Assembly (NCBI GenBank): GCA_000181795.3
Contig: CM012953.1
Span: 8,564,668 to 8,628,667, forward strand
Origin: Trichinella spiralis
Lineage: Eukaryota; Nematoda; Enoplea; Trichinellida; Trichinellidae
Length of the DNA stretch: 64,000 bases
Reading direction: 5' to 3'
The position numbers and the translations under genes were made by a program. This document shows, in pieces, positions 12,137 to 24,200 of this stretch; within the stretch, counting starts at the first letter, position 1, and each line of letters opens with the position of its first letter. The notes beneath the pieces were generated by a model. It made no database searches, was not told where the DNA came from, and saw only the letters and a list, made by a program, of their open reading frames with translations.

Positions 12137-12879
12137 TTATGGATCATCCAAATAAGAACGTCTCGTCTTGTCTTTGTAATAAAAATCTGGCTTCTCTTCC
12201 CACAAGCCCAGATCTCTTTCTATCTTCAACTCGTCCTGCTTCTTGTAGTTGTGATATTTAAGCAAATAACGGATCCGCTTGCAAAGTTCATGCCATCGCT
12301 TAGGTGTGTTTCTTTTCATCTTTTCCTTGTACAAATTTCGATAATGAATCAGTTTGATCAATTCATTAGCTCGATGCTGTCCAGGGAAACCTCGCAGCCA
12401 AGGTGGAACATGATAAAGTAACTGCGCTGGATGCACACTTCCATCGCCAAGAAGATCTAAAAATATTAATTCACTAAGAAATAAATTCACCCACGATGAA
12501 CTTCACTATACCAATGTAATCATTCTGTCCGTATAAAGCTTTTTCTTTACACCAATTATCTTTCAATTCAAATTTCGGCATTCTAACAGGAGTCATGCAA
12601 TCTTTGATGCGAGGAAGCCTTTGCCCTGTAAAAAGCATTGTCATATTTGATTAAATGTAGAAAAATATAACGTTATTCTGATTTCAAACCAAAAACCACA
12701 CAGCAAAAAGCTTTCCAATTCTTACCATTCTGGTAATAATTCCAATAGAATCCATAATCATTCACCTTCAATGGAATTCTCGTCCGATCTTTTATTACGC
12801 GAGGAACATGACTATTATCGTAAATTGTTCTTACAAATGAAAATTTCCATATTTTTGAAAGCAAATTCACGCTAAACAT
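12137..12879 (-). CDS. MRPL51: Mitochondrial large-subunit ribosomal protein mL51
   Basis: Three exons read right to left (12726-12879, 12512-12625, 12137-12456) give 195 residues. The N-terminus is basic and amphipathic, as for a mitochondrial presequence. The conserved block DNWCKEKALYGQNDYIDLLG corresponds to the mL51 signature [20 protein letters not shown] of the human protein. It is followed by PWLRGFPGQH and CKRIRYLLKYHNY, which match the rest of the family. mL51 is a structural protein of the mitochondrial 39S subunit, with no bacterial counterpart. The C-terminus, including WEEKPDFYYKD, extends well past human mL51 (128 residues), and the N-terminus is also longer. The gene is convergent with cathepsin B gene 2, about 215 bases apart. 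Confidence 0.88.
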
Positions 12880-13404
12880 TTATTTAACAAAATATTCGTT
12901 TACAGTACACAAATAATAATTAAGTTCAAACTAATTATTCAACTATTTTTTGATTCTACAACATTAACATGAAGCAAGCAAAATTGATAAAGTGAACTAA
13001 TAAATATACAGCTAATGGATTACACTTAATACAAATAACCATGCAGCTGCACAAAAGTTTTCACCAGTATAGTCAGCAGAGATCAGTTGCATAAATTTTC
13101 AAGGTTTACCTAGGCTGATTTTTAATGACTGAAGTAATATTCGTGTTTCTGCTATATGATTTCTGCTGTTCAAAATGCTGCTCAACGTTATTTTTTATTT
13201 CATCGATTTTGAAAATAAATTTACAACATTTATTTGTTTTGAATTAATATAACTATAATAATAATAGAATATATAAAAAATTCATCAAATCTTCAAAGCA
13301 TCGATAAAGAAATCACTGTTTGCACAAGAAATTAATAATTTTTTTATTTTCTTATCATTACAGTATCATATTTATCAGCAAGTAATGATTTTTTATAACT
13401 GTTC
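12880..13404. other. Intergenic stretch upstream of mL51
   Basis: AT-rich; contains the mL51 promoter side near 12880. I see nothing else that can be supported. Confidence 0.4.
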
Positions 13405-13653
13405 AGAGAAGATAGTAACACTCACTTTGTTCCAGATCTAGCCGGAGGAGAGGCAAAACCACCCATATGAGCACATGCTTTGTACATATTACACAGTAGA
13501 AAACAACTCGCACTGATAACAGAACAGGGTCTTAATTCAACAAATGCTGATGTTGCGGACTTAAGACGGGTAAGCAGCCGTTATGCTGATAAGAAAAAAC
13601 GCGTTGCACAATACATGGGTGAATATAACAGCGGTAGATGTACCATAGAATAG
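13405..13653. pseudogene. Unidentified coding-like fragment, open on both strands
   Basis: On the plus strand one frame runs from about 13402 to a TAG at 13651-13653 with a single in-frame TGA at 13468-13470. Its composition is protein-like, with LALITEQGLNSTNADVADL and VSSRYADKKKRVAQYMGEY. On the minus strand another frame is open from about 13580 down to a strong GTGAGT donor near 13424, encoding a Cys-rich stretch with CNMYKACAHMGGFASPPARS. GC is higher than in the flanks. I recognise neither product. It may be a decayed exon or transposon remnant; it lies just upstream of repeat copy B. Confidence 0.3.
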
Positions 13654-13810
13654 TTCATTCGAGCTTTAGTGTACATAACACCGGAGCCCATTTAATACTG
13701 CCTTCTAAGTGATGGTTTGCAGTATAATTGTATTGTATGGCATTATATTTGTATTTCATTGTATTATTTTTCCTTTCCACTTTGCTAATATCCTTCACTG
13801 ATATATATTC

Positions 13811-14035
13811 TGTATTGTTTCTATTGTTGTTGCTGTTGCTGTTGGTGGATAGTGAAAAATTAAAATCACTGTATAACTTATTACATTTTGTGTTGCTTTT
13901 GATGATTTATTACTATCACTTTTGATACAATTTCATATTAGCACAAGTGCTTTTCAAAATACTGATCAATAAAAAGTACAAACTTCACCGCAAACCACAT
14001 ATTGAAAACAAAATTTCTATGAATAATGAAACTTC
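13811..14035. repeat. Dispersed repeat, copy B
   Basis: Diverged direct copy of the segment at 22-257, sharing its order of conserved blocks from the TTG/CTG-rich start to the AACTTCAC and ATATTG blocks. A degraded coding-like fragment lies immediately upstream (13405-13653). The matching upstream part of copy A would lie outside the window, so whether the fragment belongs to the repeat cannot be decided here. Confidence 0.6.
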
Positions 14036-14960
14036 GTGAATTGTGATAAGCAAACATTTAACAAAATTTAAAAATATTAAAAATTCAGTGCTATGTTATA
14101 TTCACCATACTTAAGTTACGTAATCGAAAATGAAAATATTTAGACGAATGAAATGAAACAATATTGCAGCTAATTAAAACTGAAAAGTTTGAATCAATAA
14201 ACAATAAGAGAACGGTACAAAGGACCACTAAGATAACGCGTTCAACGACCAATGAGAAAACGCGATGAAACTTTAGGCTGAATTTGACTATTGTCAAACT
14301 TTCTCCACAAGACGATTTGCTCCTTCGATATCCTTCCAGTCTTGCCATATTCTGTGGCATTTAGTATTAAGCCTTAACATAGTGCACCGTGCAGTGTGCC
14401 ATGCCATCATAAGAAACAAAACAAATGATAATATATTTGGAAACGATAGTTTGCACTTGCCAAACAGGCGCTGTTGAAGTGGCTTCTTCCGCTTACTGAT
14501 TTTGCAGAACAGAAGAGGTGAAATGAGGGTATTGTGGTGCTGTGAAATGCCCTGCCCATTAGCGCTGGTGAAATATATTTTGATAGTGAGCCAGAACAGG
14601 AAATTGTAATCAATAAATTTCTACCATGGTGTGGAAAAGGAAGGAACGCAATACGCTGCTTACTTGCAAGGAAAAAAACCTGAAAATCCGTTGGCCAGCA
14701 AAATTACTGTTGTTCCATTCGTTCAAAAAATTCATAACTGCCATTGAACTGAGATGATTATAGCCAACGGTCAAAAGCCTGGCACATATATTTTCTGTTT
14801 TGATTGGTAACCAACAATGTGAAATGGAGCAACAAATGCGTCATTCTGCGACTTTCAGTGCATGATAATAATACTACGTGCTGAGATGAGAAAAACAATG
14901 TTTACTCATTACATTCAAAAACCAAGATTGTAAAATTATCCATTAAAAACACAAGTACAA
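14036..14960. other. Region with short broken coding-like frames
   Basis: Several short frames look protein-like but are broken by stops and frame changes. One example is 14570-14690, where AGEIYFDSEPEQEIVINKF ends at a stop and a neighbouring frame carries AAYLQGKKPENPLASKITVV. No family is recognisable and there is no consistent splice pattern. This may be a decayed gene or transposon, with low confidence. Confidence 0.2.
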
Positions 14961-16902
14961 GAGATGTCACCCCATTTACACCTACATTAAATAAACACTT
15001 GAAAATACAGGAGACTTGAAAGTCTCCAAGACAAAAATTTGAAATAACCCAAAGGGTTATTATTTTAGATATTTACCTTCAAGTAAATTCGAACAATCGC
15101 AACCTACTTGTCCAGATAATAATATATCAAAATATGTAACGCTATACATAAGTTGGGTTTTGCAAAATATTATTTTTTTTGTCTTATACAGGTTTAGAAA
15201 ATTTTGCAAACTTGCAACTACAATTAGTACACATCAAAAACAATTCATACTATTCTTTAATGCAATGTTTGCAGAGGTAAAAATATCATACCTTAAAATA
15301 AAGATTATTTTTAAACATCATTGTACATTCTTTACAAAAACCATTCTCATGCCCAACATTAAATGGCTTTTATTATGTATTATTTATTTTTTGTTAATTC
15401 GAAATGCCAAAAATAATTCCTTATCTTTCTTGTTTCATTATATATATATATATAGTTTAGCAAAAACACATGAACATTATGAAATTGAACTGTTCTCTTT
15501 AATATATTGACATTTTCACAATTTCTGTAAAACACTAAACTAAAAATTTCAATTTTAACTTCTCAGATCAATTTACTTTGAAAACGCAGTACATATTTAT
15601 TTAAAAATTCACAAAATTATACACTTCATATATATCAAATTAAAAAAGAATTCAAATTTTTTATTACACACGTAACATTTATGTTAATGCTAGAAATCTC
15701 GATTTGATAAAAATCAGTAATTCATTTAATGTTTTCCAAAACTGTTCATAAAAACCATACAAAATCTATTTAGTTTATAAGAAAATTCTTTTGATTCATA
15801 ATATGGAGCTACTAACTTGTGCAGAACGCGTTAAATATTTTATAGAAGAACAATACCAATCAGGCAGTTGAATAACAAACCTTCATATCAATATATTTAA
15901 ACAACTTTACTTAGGAAAGTTAGGAAATCATTAAATGATTCCCATGAAGTTCAATTCTTCTAATCGGAAAAATTAAAATTAAAAATCGAATAGACGTACT
16001 GAACGATTAAAACATATAGTGTAATAAGTCCCGGTTTAATTCTTGTCCATAACATGTTTACAATATGAAATTATTTGGTATTGAAAGATATCTCTGTTTT
16101 TTTTAATTCAGTGCAAATACTGAAGAGATCCACAAGTAGCACACAAATTGCGTTTTAATGAAATATTTTTTTCATTCCACATAATGTTTAATTTTTATAT
16201 TCAATTTATAAATTATTTATTTATTTTTTGAGATGAATAATGCAAATTTTGCACTCCAATTCCACAAGCGCAGATCTGATTTTCGAATATCATCTTAAAA
16301 TGATGCACAACTAATATCGACTAATAGCGAATAATTTAATAAATAAATGAATAACAATACTGATAATTTTAATGATTAATGTTTTTATATGACTGAATTC
16401 AATTAGAAAACCCAATTTAAAATTCAATTTTCTACTACAACAGACGAATTTCATTGATTATGCGATTCATACCGTTCAATTAATTTTGAAGGTAACTGAA
16501 ACGTGTACGACAAATATTTGTTGTACAGAATTTTTGTTTTGGAAATCATAATGATTTCCTTTAAGTTTATTACATAATCTCAAAAGATACACTCTTTTTT
16601 ATGAAGGGTTTTATGTGAAGTGATTGTTTTAACATGCATATTTTTGCAAATTTATATATTTGATAAATTCAATAACGTGATAATAATCTGATTTTCATTT
16701 GTTTTACTTGCAAATAAAGTAAATGGAATTCACTATGAAAACCTTACTTAATGTTGTTATATGGTTTCAAAAGCATGTTTAGCAGAATGAACATAAACAT
16801 TATTCATGAAAAAAACCATTACCAAATCCTGGAGATTGTTACTTTGTCATTTGTTTCGAGTGCTTGGGGTTACCTAGCTTTACAGTACCAACTGGTGCAA
16901 AA
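14961..16902. other. AT-rich intergenic stretch before the assembly gap
   Basis: Very AT-rich, with an (AT)n tract at about 15438-15454. No coding exon, RNA gene or mobile element can be supported. Open frames that reach into the gap are artefacts of the N run. Confidence 0.5.
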
Positions 16903-17829
16903 NNNNNNNNNNNNNNNNNNNNNNNNNNNNNNNNNNNNNNNNNNNNNNNNNNNNNNNNNNNNNNNNNNNNNNNNNNNNNNNNNNNNNNNNNNNNNNNNNN
17001 NNNNNNNNNNNNNNNNNNNNNNNNNNNNNNNNNNNNNNNNNNNNNNNNNNNNNNNNNNNNNNNNNNNNNNNNNNNNNNNNNNNNNNNNNNNNNNNNNNNN
17101 NNNNNNNNNNNNNNNNNNNNNNNNNNNNNNNNNNNNNNNNNNNNNNNNNNNNNNNNNNNNNNNNNNNNNNNNNNNNNNNNNNNNNNNNNNNNNNNNNNNN
17201 NNNNNNNNNNNNNNNNNNNNNNNNNNNNNNNNNNNNNNNNNNNNNNNNNNNNNNNNNNNNNNNNNNNNNNNNNNNNNNNNNNNNNNNNNNNNNNNNNNNN
17301 NNNNNNNNNNNNNNNNNNNNNNNNNNNNNNNNNNNNNNNNNNNNNNNNNNNNNNNNNNNNNNNNNNNNNNNNNNNNNNNNNNNNNNNNNNNNNNNNNNNN
17401 NNNNNNNNNNNNNNNNNNNNNNNNNNNNNNNNNNNNNNNNNNNNNNNNNNNNNNNNNNNNNNNNNNNNNNNNNNNNNNNNNNNNNNNNNNNNNNNNNNNN
17501 NNNNNNNNNNNNNNNNNNNNNNNNNNNNNNNNNNNNNNNNNNNNNNNNNNNNNNNNNNNNNNNNNNNNNNNNNNNNNNNNNNNNNNNNNNNNNNNNNNNN
17601 NNNNNNNNNNNNNNNNNNNNNNNNNNNNNNNNNNNNNNNNNNNNNNNNNNNNNNNNNNNNNNNNNNNNNNNNNNNNNNNNNNNNNNNNNNNNNNNNNNNN
17701 NNNNNNNNNNNNNNNNNNNNNNNNNNNNNNNNNNNNNNNNNNNNNNNNNNNNNNNNNNNNNNNNNNNNNNNNNNNNNNNNNNNNNNNNNNNNNNNNNNNN
17801 NNNNNNNNNNNNNNNNNNNNNNNNNNNNN
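16903..17829. other. Assembly gap of 927 Ns
   Basis: A run of 927 unresolved bases. The sequence to its right is GC-rich and coding, while that to its left is AT-rich and non-coding. At least one exon of the KCNQ-like gene probably lies in or beyond the gap. Whether the two sides are truly adjacent cannot be judged. Confidence 0.99.
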
Positions 17830-18606
17830 CCAGTGGCAGCACTCCGTCGACCGACCGTCGGCTTGGAAACGGTCCTTCTCCAAGTTGAACCTGCGCATCC
17901 GGAACCCAACCGACGAAGCCGATTCGACCCCGACCACCACCAAGCAGGACGAGTCGTCCGGAGGGAGCGGGGAGCTGAAGCCGGTGTTCTACGCGGCGTC
18001 GACCAGCGGCAGTTCGCCGGACCTCTCCACCGGTAGGCCCACGAAACCGCCGCCGAATCCCAAGCGAACCATGGCCCAGTACAAAATTGCGCTCACTTTT
18101 CTCTGCTATTTGCGCTTCTCGGCGTCGAAGCAGTCGTTCAAACGTTCCAAACAGTCGGCCGATTTGGTGGACATGTCGGTGAAAATGAACGAAAGCGAAA
18201 CAATCCAACTGGCTCGACTGGTCAATTTGCAGCAAAAGTTGGAAATGAGCCTCGGCACCGGCGCGGCAAGGCCCGAGATGTCGGTCAGTCAACGTCTCGG
18301 CCGACTCCAGCACACGGTTCTCAGCTTGCACAAGCAAACCGACGCCGTCAAGTCGGCACTGCAAACTATACGAGATCGTCTGAAGGGCACTGACAGACAA
18401 TGTGAGTAGAAAGGCAGAGAGTGTAAATCAAGAAAATAAATAAATCATACATATTTTTTTTGCAAATCACCATCGATCATCGTACTGTCAGTTTTTACTC
18501 GAATTTGAATATTTTCCGTTTCTTTTTTATTCGCACAGGGCTGTTTATGAGCACAATGGTGGTGGTAATGATAACAGAAATTACAAAACTATTCTTCAAA
18601 CACTGA
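17830..18606 (+). CDS. KCNQ-like voltage-gated potassium channel, C-terminal part (5' end in gap)
   Basis: The frame leaves the N gap and stays open to 18409. The block after AQYKIALTFLCYLRF resembles the KCNQ helix-B region. It is followed by DLVDMSVKMNE, then LARLVNLQQKLEMSLG (compare MVRIKELQRRLDQSIG in KCNQ1) and QRLGRLQHTVLSLHKQ, which occupy the places of helices C and D of the KCNQ tetramerisation tail. KCNQ channels carry slow non-inactivating K+ currents; helices A-B bind calmodulin. The pore is not in the window. A GTGAGT donor at 18402 and a pyrimidine-rich acceptor ending at 18538 suggest one more exon, 18539-18606, giving a short hydrophobic tail; without splicing the stop is at 18407-18409. 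The 17830-18400 piece is far richer in G+C than anything else here. The last exon would overlap the end of GRWD1 by 11 bases. Confidence 0.55.
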
Positions 18607-21276
18607 TAGTTTTAAAAATGTTGAATGCATCCGACGCGGTGCTTATCAAAACTCCCTCGTGATCCGGATGCCAGTTCACTTCTTTTATATCAATCTGGCC
18701 CATGTGGAGAAATATCAGCTGCTGTGGAATCCTCGACAAGATTTTCATGTCGCATCTGAAATGGAAAATAATTTTTCACAATTTTTTATTGCACTTTCCC
18801 AACAACAACAACAACAAACATGTCAGCATTTTCTTCTCTGTTGCCAACAAGATCCCAAATGCTGACCACGTCATCTTCGGCAGAAGCACAGAAAACACTC
18901 CTCTCGTGTGGACACCAGCTGACCGACGTGATAGGTCCTTTGTGAAATGGTAACAACACGACCGGACCGAAGCCCTGCAAAAAATTAACGACCACATTAC
19001 AAATGAAACGGATATAAAGCTTTATTAGCGAACACCTGAATTCTTCTGAAATCCCAAACTTTCAACAAACCGTCGTCTCCTCCGCTCACTAGCCACGGTT
19101 CAGTACGGTGCACGCTGATCACGTTCACATCTTTGCGATGCGCTTCCGGTATTCCAAAAACGCAAGCATCCTTCGGCGCCATTCTACAATCCCACACCAA
19201 AATGCTTCGGTCCGCAGAACAAGAAAAAAATACCTGAAAATTTTTAGCAGTGCAATTAAAAAATTGATTGCATAATAATAATTATTATTAATATTTTCAC
19301 GTTCGCCTCCTGATGAGACCATTGCAAATCTTCGACCGATGATTGATGCTGTTTGAATGGCCGCTGGTCAATTTGCCACTCGCCACCTTGGACCATTTTC
19401 CAAAAATGTATATTTCCCTTACAGTCTCCGGTTAAAAGTTGTCCTGAAATAAAAAGTAATAATAAACAAATACTTAAACACAGTATCCTCCGAAGAAAAT
19501 ACCTGGCACATGTCGACACCAGTCCAATGCGAAACCTTCATCCATGTGTCCGTGAAAAGTGAAAACGGGCTTTTCGTCCAATTTATCTCTAGACTTTTTG
19601 CCAAACACTGTTTCGGCAGCTTTCACTGCGGCAGACAAATTCCACACATGCACCTTCTTCAAAGAACTCCAAGTTGCGCACAGGGTGGTAGTTTCAATTC
19701 TACATGCCTACATCATACAAGTGATTGAAGAGGTGTAACAAGAGAAAAAAGAAATTTTTTCCTTATACCCGAATACGATTTACATCACCGCGATGATCAA
19801 TTGTGATGTCTTTGAAAATTTTTGTATCTTTATTTGTTCTCTTTTTTCTACTTTTCTCCTCTCCATCTGAACTATGTGAATCATCGTCATCTAAATTCAA
19901 ATTCAATAATAATAATTATTATCATTATTAAACTGAATACTTCACAACTACCATCCTTCAATTCTAACAGATTGCCAAGCATCATCACATGGATTCTGTT
20001 TCTCATTGGATGGCTCGCTTGAGTACCGGAAACAAGCATCACATCCATTGGAAAAGAACACTTCGTATCGGATCCAGGTGCCTTTACTGGTAGTGGATCA
20101 AAAGAAAGGCATGGATAGTCTAAAAATGAATAAAAATCACGCAATCAATCAACTTAAACTTAATCACAATGCTCCACCGGTGTAAAATGAGGAAAGCATC
20201 ACATAAGCAGTTTTATCACAAACAAGTTCTTCGCCTTCTTTAAGCGGTCGGCTTTGACCAGGTATGTAAATCTAAAAAACAAAATAATATTCACTTTTAC
20301 AAATTTTCATTTGATCGTTTATTTCTGAACCTCACTTTTTTCGTAATCTCTTTCGAAGCTACTGTACTGCTGTTCGTATCGTCCAATGCTTCATCGTCGT
20401 GTGATTTAACCTCATCGTCATCATCAGAACTGCAGTCCGACTCAGATTCATCTTCTTCCTCACTCACTGAATCAGCTTCTGCGATTTCCCCGATTTCCAC
20501 GCAGTCACTCAAATCGCTTGTATCTGAATCGTGGACTTCAATTTCATCAATTTCCTACAAAATCAAATTCATTTCACCAACTAATCGTATGTACAAATGC
20601 AATTGTAACAATCAACTTTTTAATGCACAATATGAACATTACAAATAATTATACACTAACTTACAGTAAAATTACATAACTATAAACTGTTAGAATCCAC
20701 AATATAAACAGTTACAACTAATTTTAGTTTTGCTTGCTCCCGCAACTTGATTTCAATTTTACTGTTAACAATGTACACTTTAGTGAAAATGTCATTCCTG
20801 TAGGCTTTATTTCAAAAAATCGTTTTATTAAAGTCATAATGATTTATTTTACAGCTTTTATTTGGTTGCGCATATTTTAAATTTGTTAAAACTTACTATT
20901 TTCGCTTGCAGTGTAGTAATACAACTTTTAATGTTATTTCTCAAAACTTTCGATTTTTCATAAAATTCGATAAAAGTGACTTAAAAATAACTCTAATACT
21001 TCCACTACCAACAATGCAACACAAAATAACGCAGAATCAAGTAAAACATAATAATAACATTACTGAATTCAACAGTACGAGTAAACGCTTAGAAGCTTTG
21101 TTTTTTAAACATTACCTTAAACTTTTCTAACAAGTGAAATTAATTATGACAAACAGAAAAATTTTAATATAGATTTCTACAAGGATATGAAAACTGGAAT
21201 AAAATTACATGAAACTACAAAGTACTCCACTTAGTTGATTTAACACGCTAAATGATGGAAAAAGTAGTACCTCCAT
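18596..21276 (-). CDS. GRWD1: GRWD1/Rrb1-like WD-repeat ribosome assembly protein
   Basis: A multi-exon minus-strand gene. Exons include 20336-20554 (very acidic N-terminus), 20178-20271, 19952-20119, then several exons down to a stop at 18596-18598. The signature PCLSFDPLPV matches the GRWD1 N-terminal CAF1C/H4-binding region. WD repeats follow: FHGHMDEGFALDWC, LLTGDCKGNIHFW, SVEDLQWSHQEANV, SADRSILVWDCR, DVNVISVHRTEPWLVSGGDD and GPITSVSWCPHE. The C-terminus LISTASDAFNIFKTISV matches the family end. GRWD1 (yeast Rrb1) is a nucleolar chaperone for ribosomal protein uL3 and a histone-binding factor. The last intron starts at a weak GTTTGT donor beside a (GTT)n run. The first coding exon is uncertain: ATGGAG at 21271-21276 joined across a 716-base intron fits the phase and would start MEEIDEIE. 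Confidence 0.88.
18799..18818. repeat. (CAA)n microsatellite in a GRWD1 intron
   Basis: CAACAACAA-type run on the plus strand, directly after the GTTTGT donor of the last GRWD1 intron. Confidence 0.8.
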
Positions 21277-24200
21277 ATTTTTATGCTAAATTTAATGCCG
21301 ATTTTGTTCAAAAAATATGACGAAATTCAGCGCTACCATGAAAAGTTCCACGAAAATGTTAACAACCAGTAAGATTACGGTACGTATAATGCAGGTACAT
21401 ACAGTATGTAAGTTTCAGAAATAAATTGTGATTTTATATAACGAAGTAATTACAATTATAAAATTAGCATAAATATTTTGTGATACTGAATATTTTAGCA
21501 AATTATTCAATTTATATTTATTTAACAAAATGTTATTTTTATCGTTAACAATTAGCGTTCAGCCATTGTGAATAAATTTGACACTTTTCACTGGCAAAAA
21601 ATCTTTTGCGAGCCCGCTTTTCCTTTTTCAGAATGCCTATTTTGATTATGTCATCCGGTACATTGAATTCATTAAACAATATTAATGGGCCCATTTAAAA
21701 ATTGAAATCGCATTTAACGAACGTGTGCTTCTTGGCCATAACCCGCAGAAGCCAGTGCACACAAGCAACGATAATAACTTTTAAATTTGGTAACTTTCAC
21801 TCCGATTTTGGTACTTTTTAATGTAATTGAATATTATTATCTTATAAAATTTAATACAATGATAACCTTGCCTTCTGATTTTATAAATTTCTTATTTCTT
21901 AATGCCTTGTTGTTAGAGTTTTGAATTTGTCTATTGTTTGCATGCATTTGTGCAAATATTTACTGCAACTCCTTGATGTGATCACATAAACGATGTTCTA
22001 ATAGCATCGGTTTTTTAATTTTTAATTTTTATTTAGTTCTTTAACCATGTTCAAGAATAAGTCAACTAACTTTTGTTTACATGAATGCATAACACAAGTA
22101 TTTATAACATCTATCTAGAAATGAGTGATAACTTGAAAGCGTCGTTGCTTGCACAGAGATGATGCACGTAATTTAAATATTTTCTTTGATGCCCTTCACT
22201 GACAGTTTATCACATGTATCCTTGTCGAATTGTGAAAGGCCTTGGTAAAATGCATTTCTTTTTCTGCAAAGCGGTTTTGTCCGCATTAAGTCTCACCTGC
22301 GATGCTGCTGGGTGGCATTTGTTAAACAAACGCAGCACAACATGTTGATATTTGCAGAAGCTGCTTTTTGTCTATCAATGTAACAAGTGCGCATATAATC
22401 TTTAATCAATTATAAAAATTGAACTCCTCGACCGAAAAATATTCGTTTGCGTAAAGGCTTTTATAATAAATTTCATAAAGTTATTATTCATTATTTTATT
22501 GTTATTTTAAAGATGTTTCAAAGATCACTGTTTACTTTAAGCACTTGCAAGTTTTGCTTCTACTTTATCTATAGCTTTTGTAAACCTGTAAAGTTAGTGT
22601 TTTTTGCAATGCAAACTTATAAAATGATTTTATTTCAAGATACGAAATTACTTGAAGAACTCTAAAAAATGACGGAGGAAATAAAATGACGGTATTATAT
22701 TCTTATAAAGTTTTTGAAATTACAAGTTCTTAAAGCATCCACTTACTCAATGACAAAAGCTTGATAGCATTGCGAAATAAGTATTCCTGAAACAATAAAG
22801 TTAAGCTTGCAAACAATTGTTTGTTTTTAAATTTATATAAAAATTCTTCAGCAGTGGCATTTATTTATTAGTTTTGCTACCTTTCTTCGCAAAAATTTTT
22901 TGACAAATGAAGATGCATGCAGTCAGAGGTAAAAAAAATTAATCGTTTCTATTCATTCTGCTGTTTACAAGTTTATAAAATTGCTCTCAATACGCGACAG
23001 CCATTCTTGGTGATTAATTTTACTTGCCTTTTTTGAAATTTATTTAAAAATTCTTATTTACAAACCTTTTTTTATTCATCATCTTAAAATTAAAGCAGAA
23101 GAATTTGGGGTAATCGTTAAAATAACTGTGACAGCGTCCCTGATGTCACAAACAAACTTACATTAATAAATCAACTTTTTTTGGTGCTATGAGACTTTCA
23201 GCTTTTTAGTATTATTATGTTTTTATAAATTTAACATTGTCATACTAAAAGTACTTTTGTTTAAAATTATTTCCGATAAAATTTTCAATATAATGAAAAC
23301 AATTTTTAATATTTTCTGCCTCTGATTAACAGCCGAATGTAATAAGTAATAATAAGAATATAAGCATCTATATCGTAATAATTATAAAATCATTATAATC
23401 AAGATATTATATAATTAAAATTATATTAAAATTTTTCTATTAAGGAGGTTGCAATTAAGTGAAATGCTGAATTCCAAGCGTGTAAATTTGTATATTTGAT
23501 CAAGTAAAGCTTCATTTTTTGCTAAAGTAAACATGTTGCACTTGTCATAGTTTCATTTCAAAAAAATTACAATGTAATACAAAACATTATAAGCTTAGCA
23601 TTCATTTAACTTTTTTGGATGCATTTTGCGTGTCATTTATGTTAGCTTTCAGACTTCTGATGCATTTATATTCATTATCCATTGAGAATGGAGTTTAATA
23701 TCTTTGAGCACATCCTTGGTATACATGTATATTAAGGTAAGTGCGCATTGATATGAAATTCAAATACTGCATCTTCTTGATTTGAAAGAATAATTTAATA
23801 TTAAAAAATCGTTTTTTCTTAAAAATGAATAAATAAGTGTAAATAATTGGTTTTTTTGTCGCTGCATTTGCGCTTTCATTGAAGCGCATTTTTGGTTGTT
23901 GATTTTAACACAAATTGATGAGTAGAAGTTGTTGAAGTACTTCAAACTGATTGATTGAATTTCAGCCGCGATTTTCTATATAAATAGAAACACTTTTGAA
24001 AAATTCCACTCGTTCATTAAATCCAATGTTTAAACTGGTAAAATTGTTTGCAGTCTACTGCTGGTAGATGGAATATCTATTTTGAAATTAACATTCAACC
24101 TTTTTTTTCCATTGTATTTGTTCCATGTGAATGTTGCATTTTAATTTCAAAAAAAAATTTCCATATTTAGCATAGTTAAACATTGAAACGAATAATTATA

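Noticed and set aside
16751-18409. Long open frames of 350-550 codons spanning the gap on both strands
   Set aside because: They exist only because the N run contains no stops. Only the part after 17830 on the plus strand has real sequence support.
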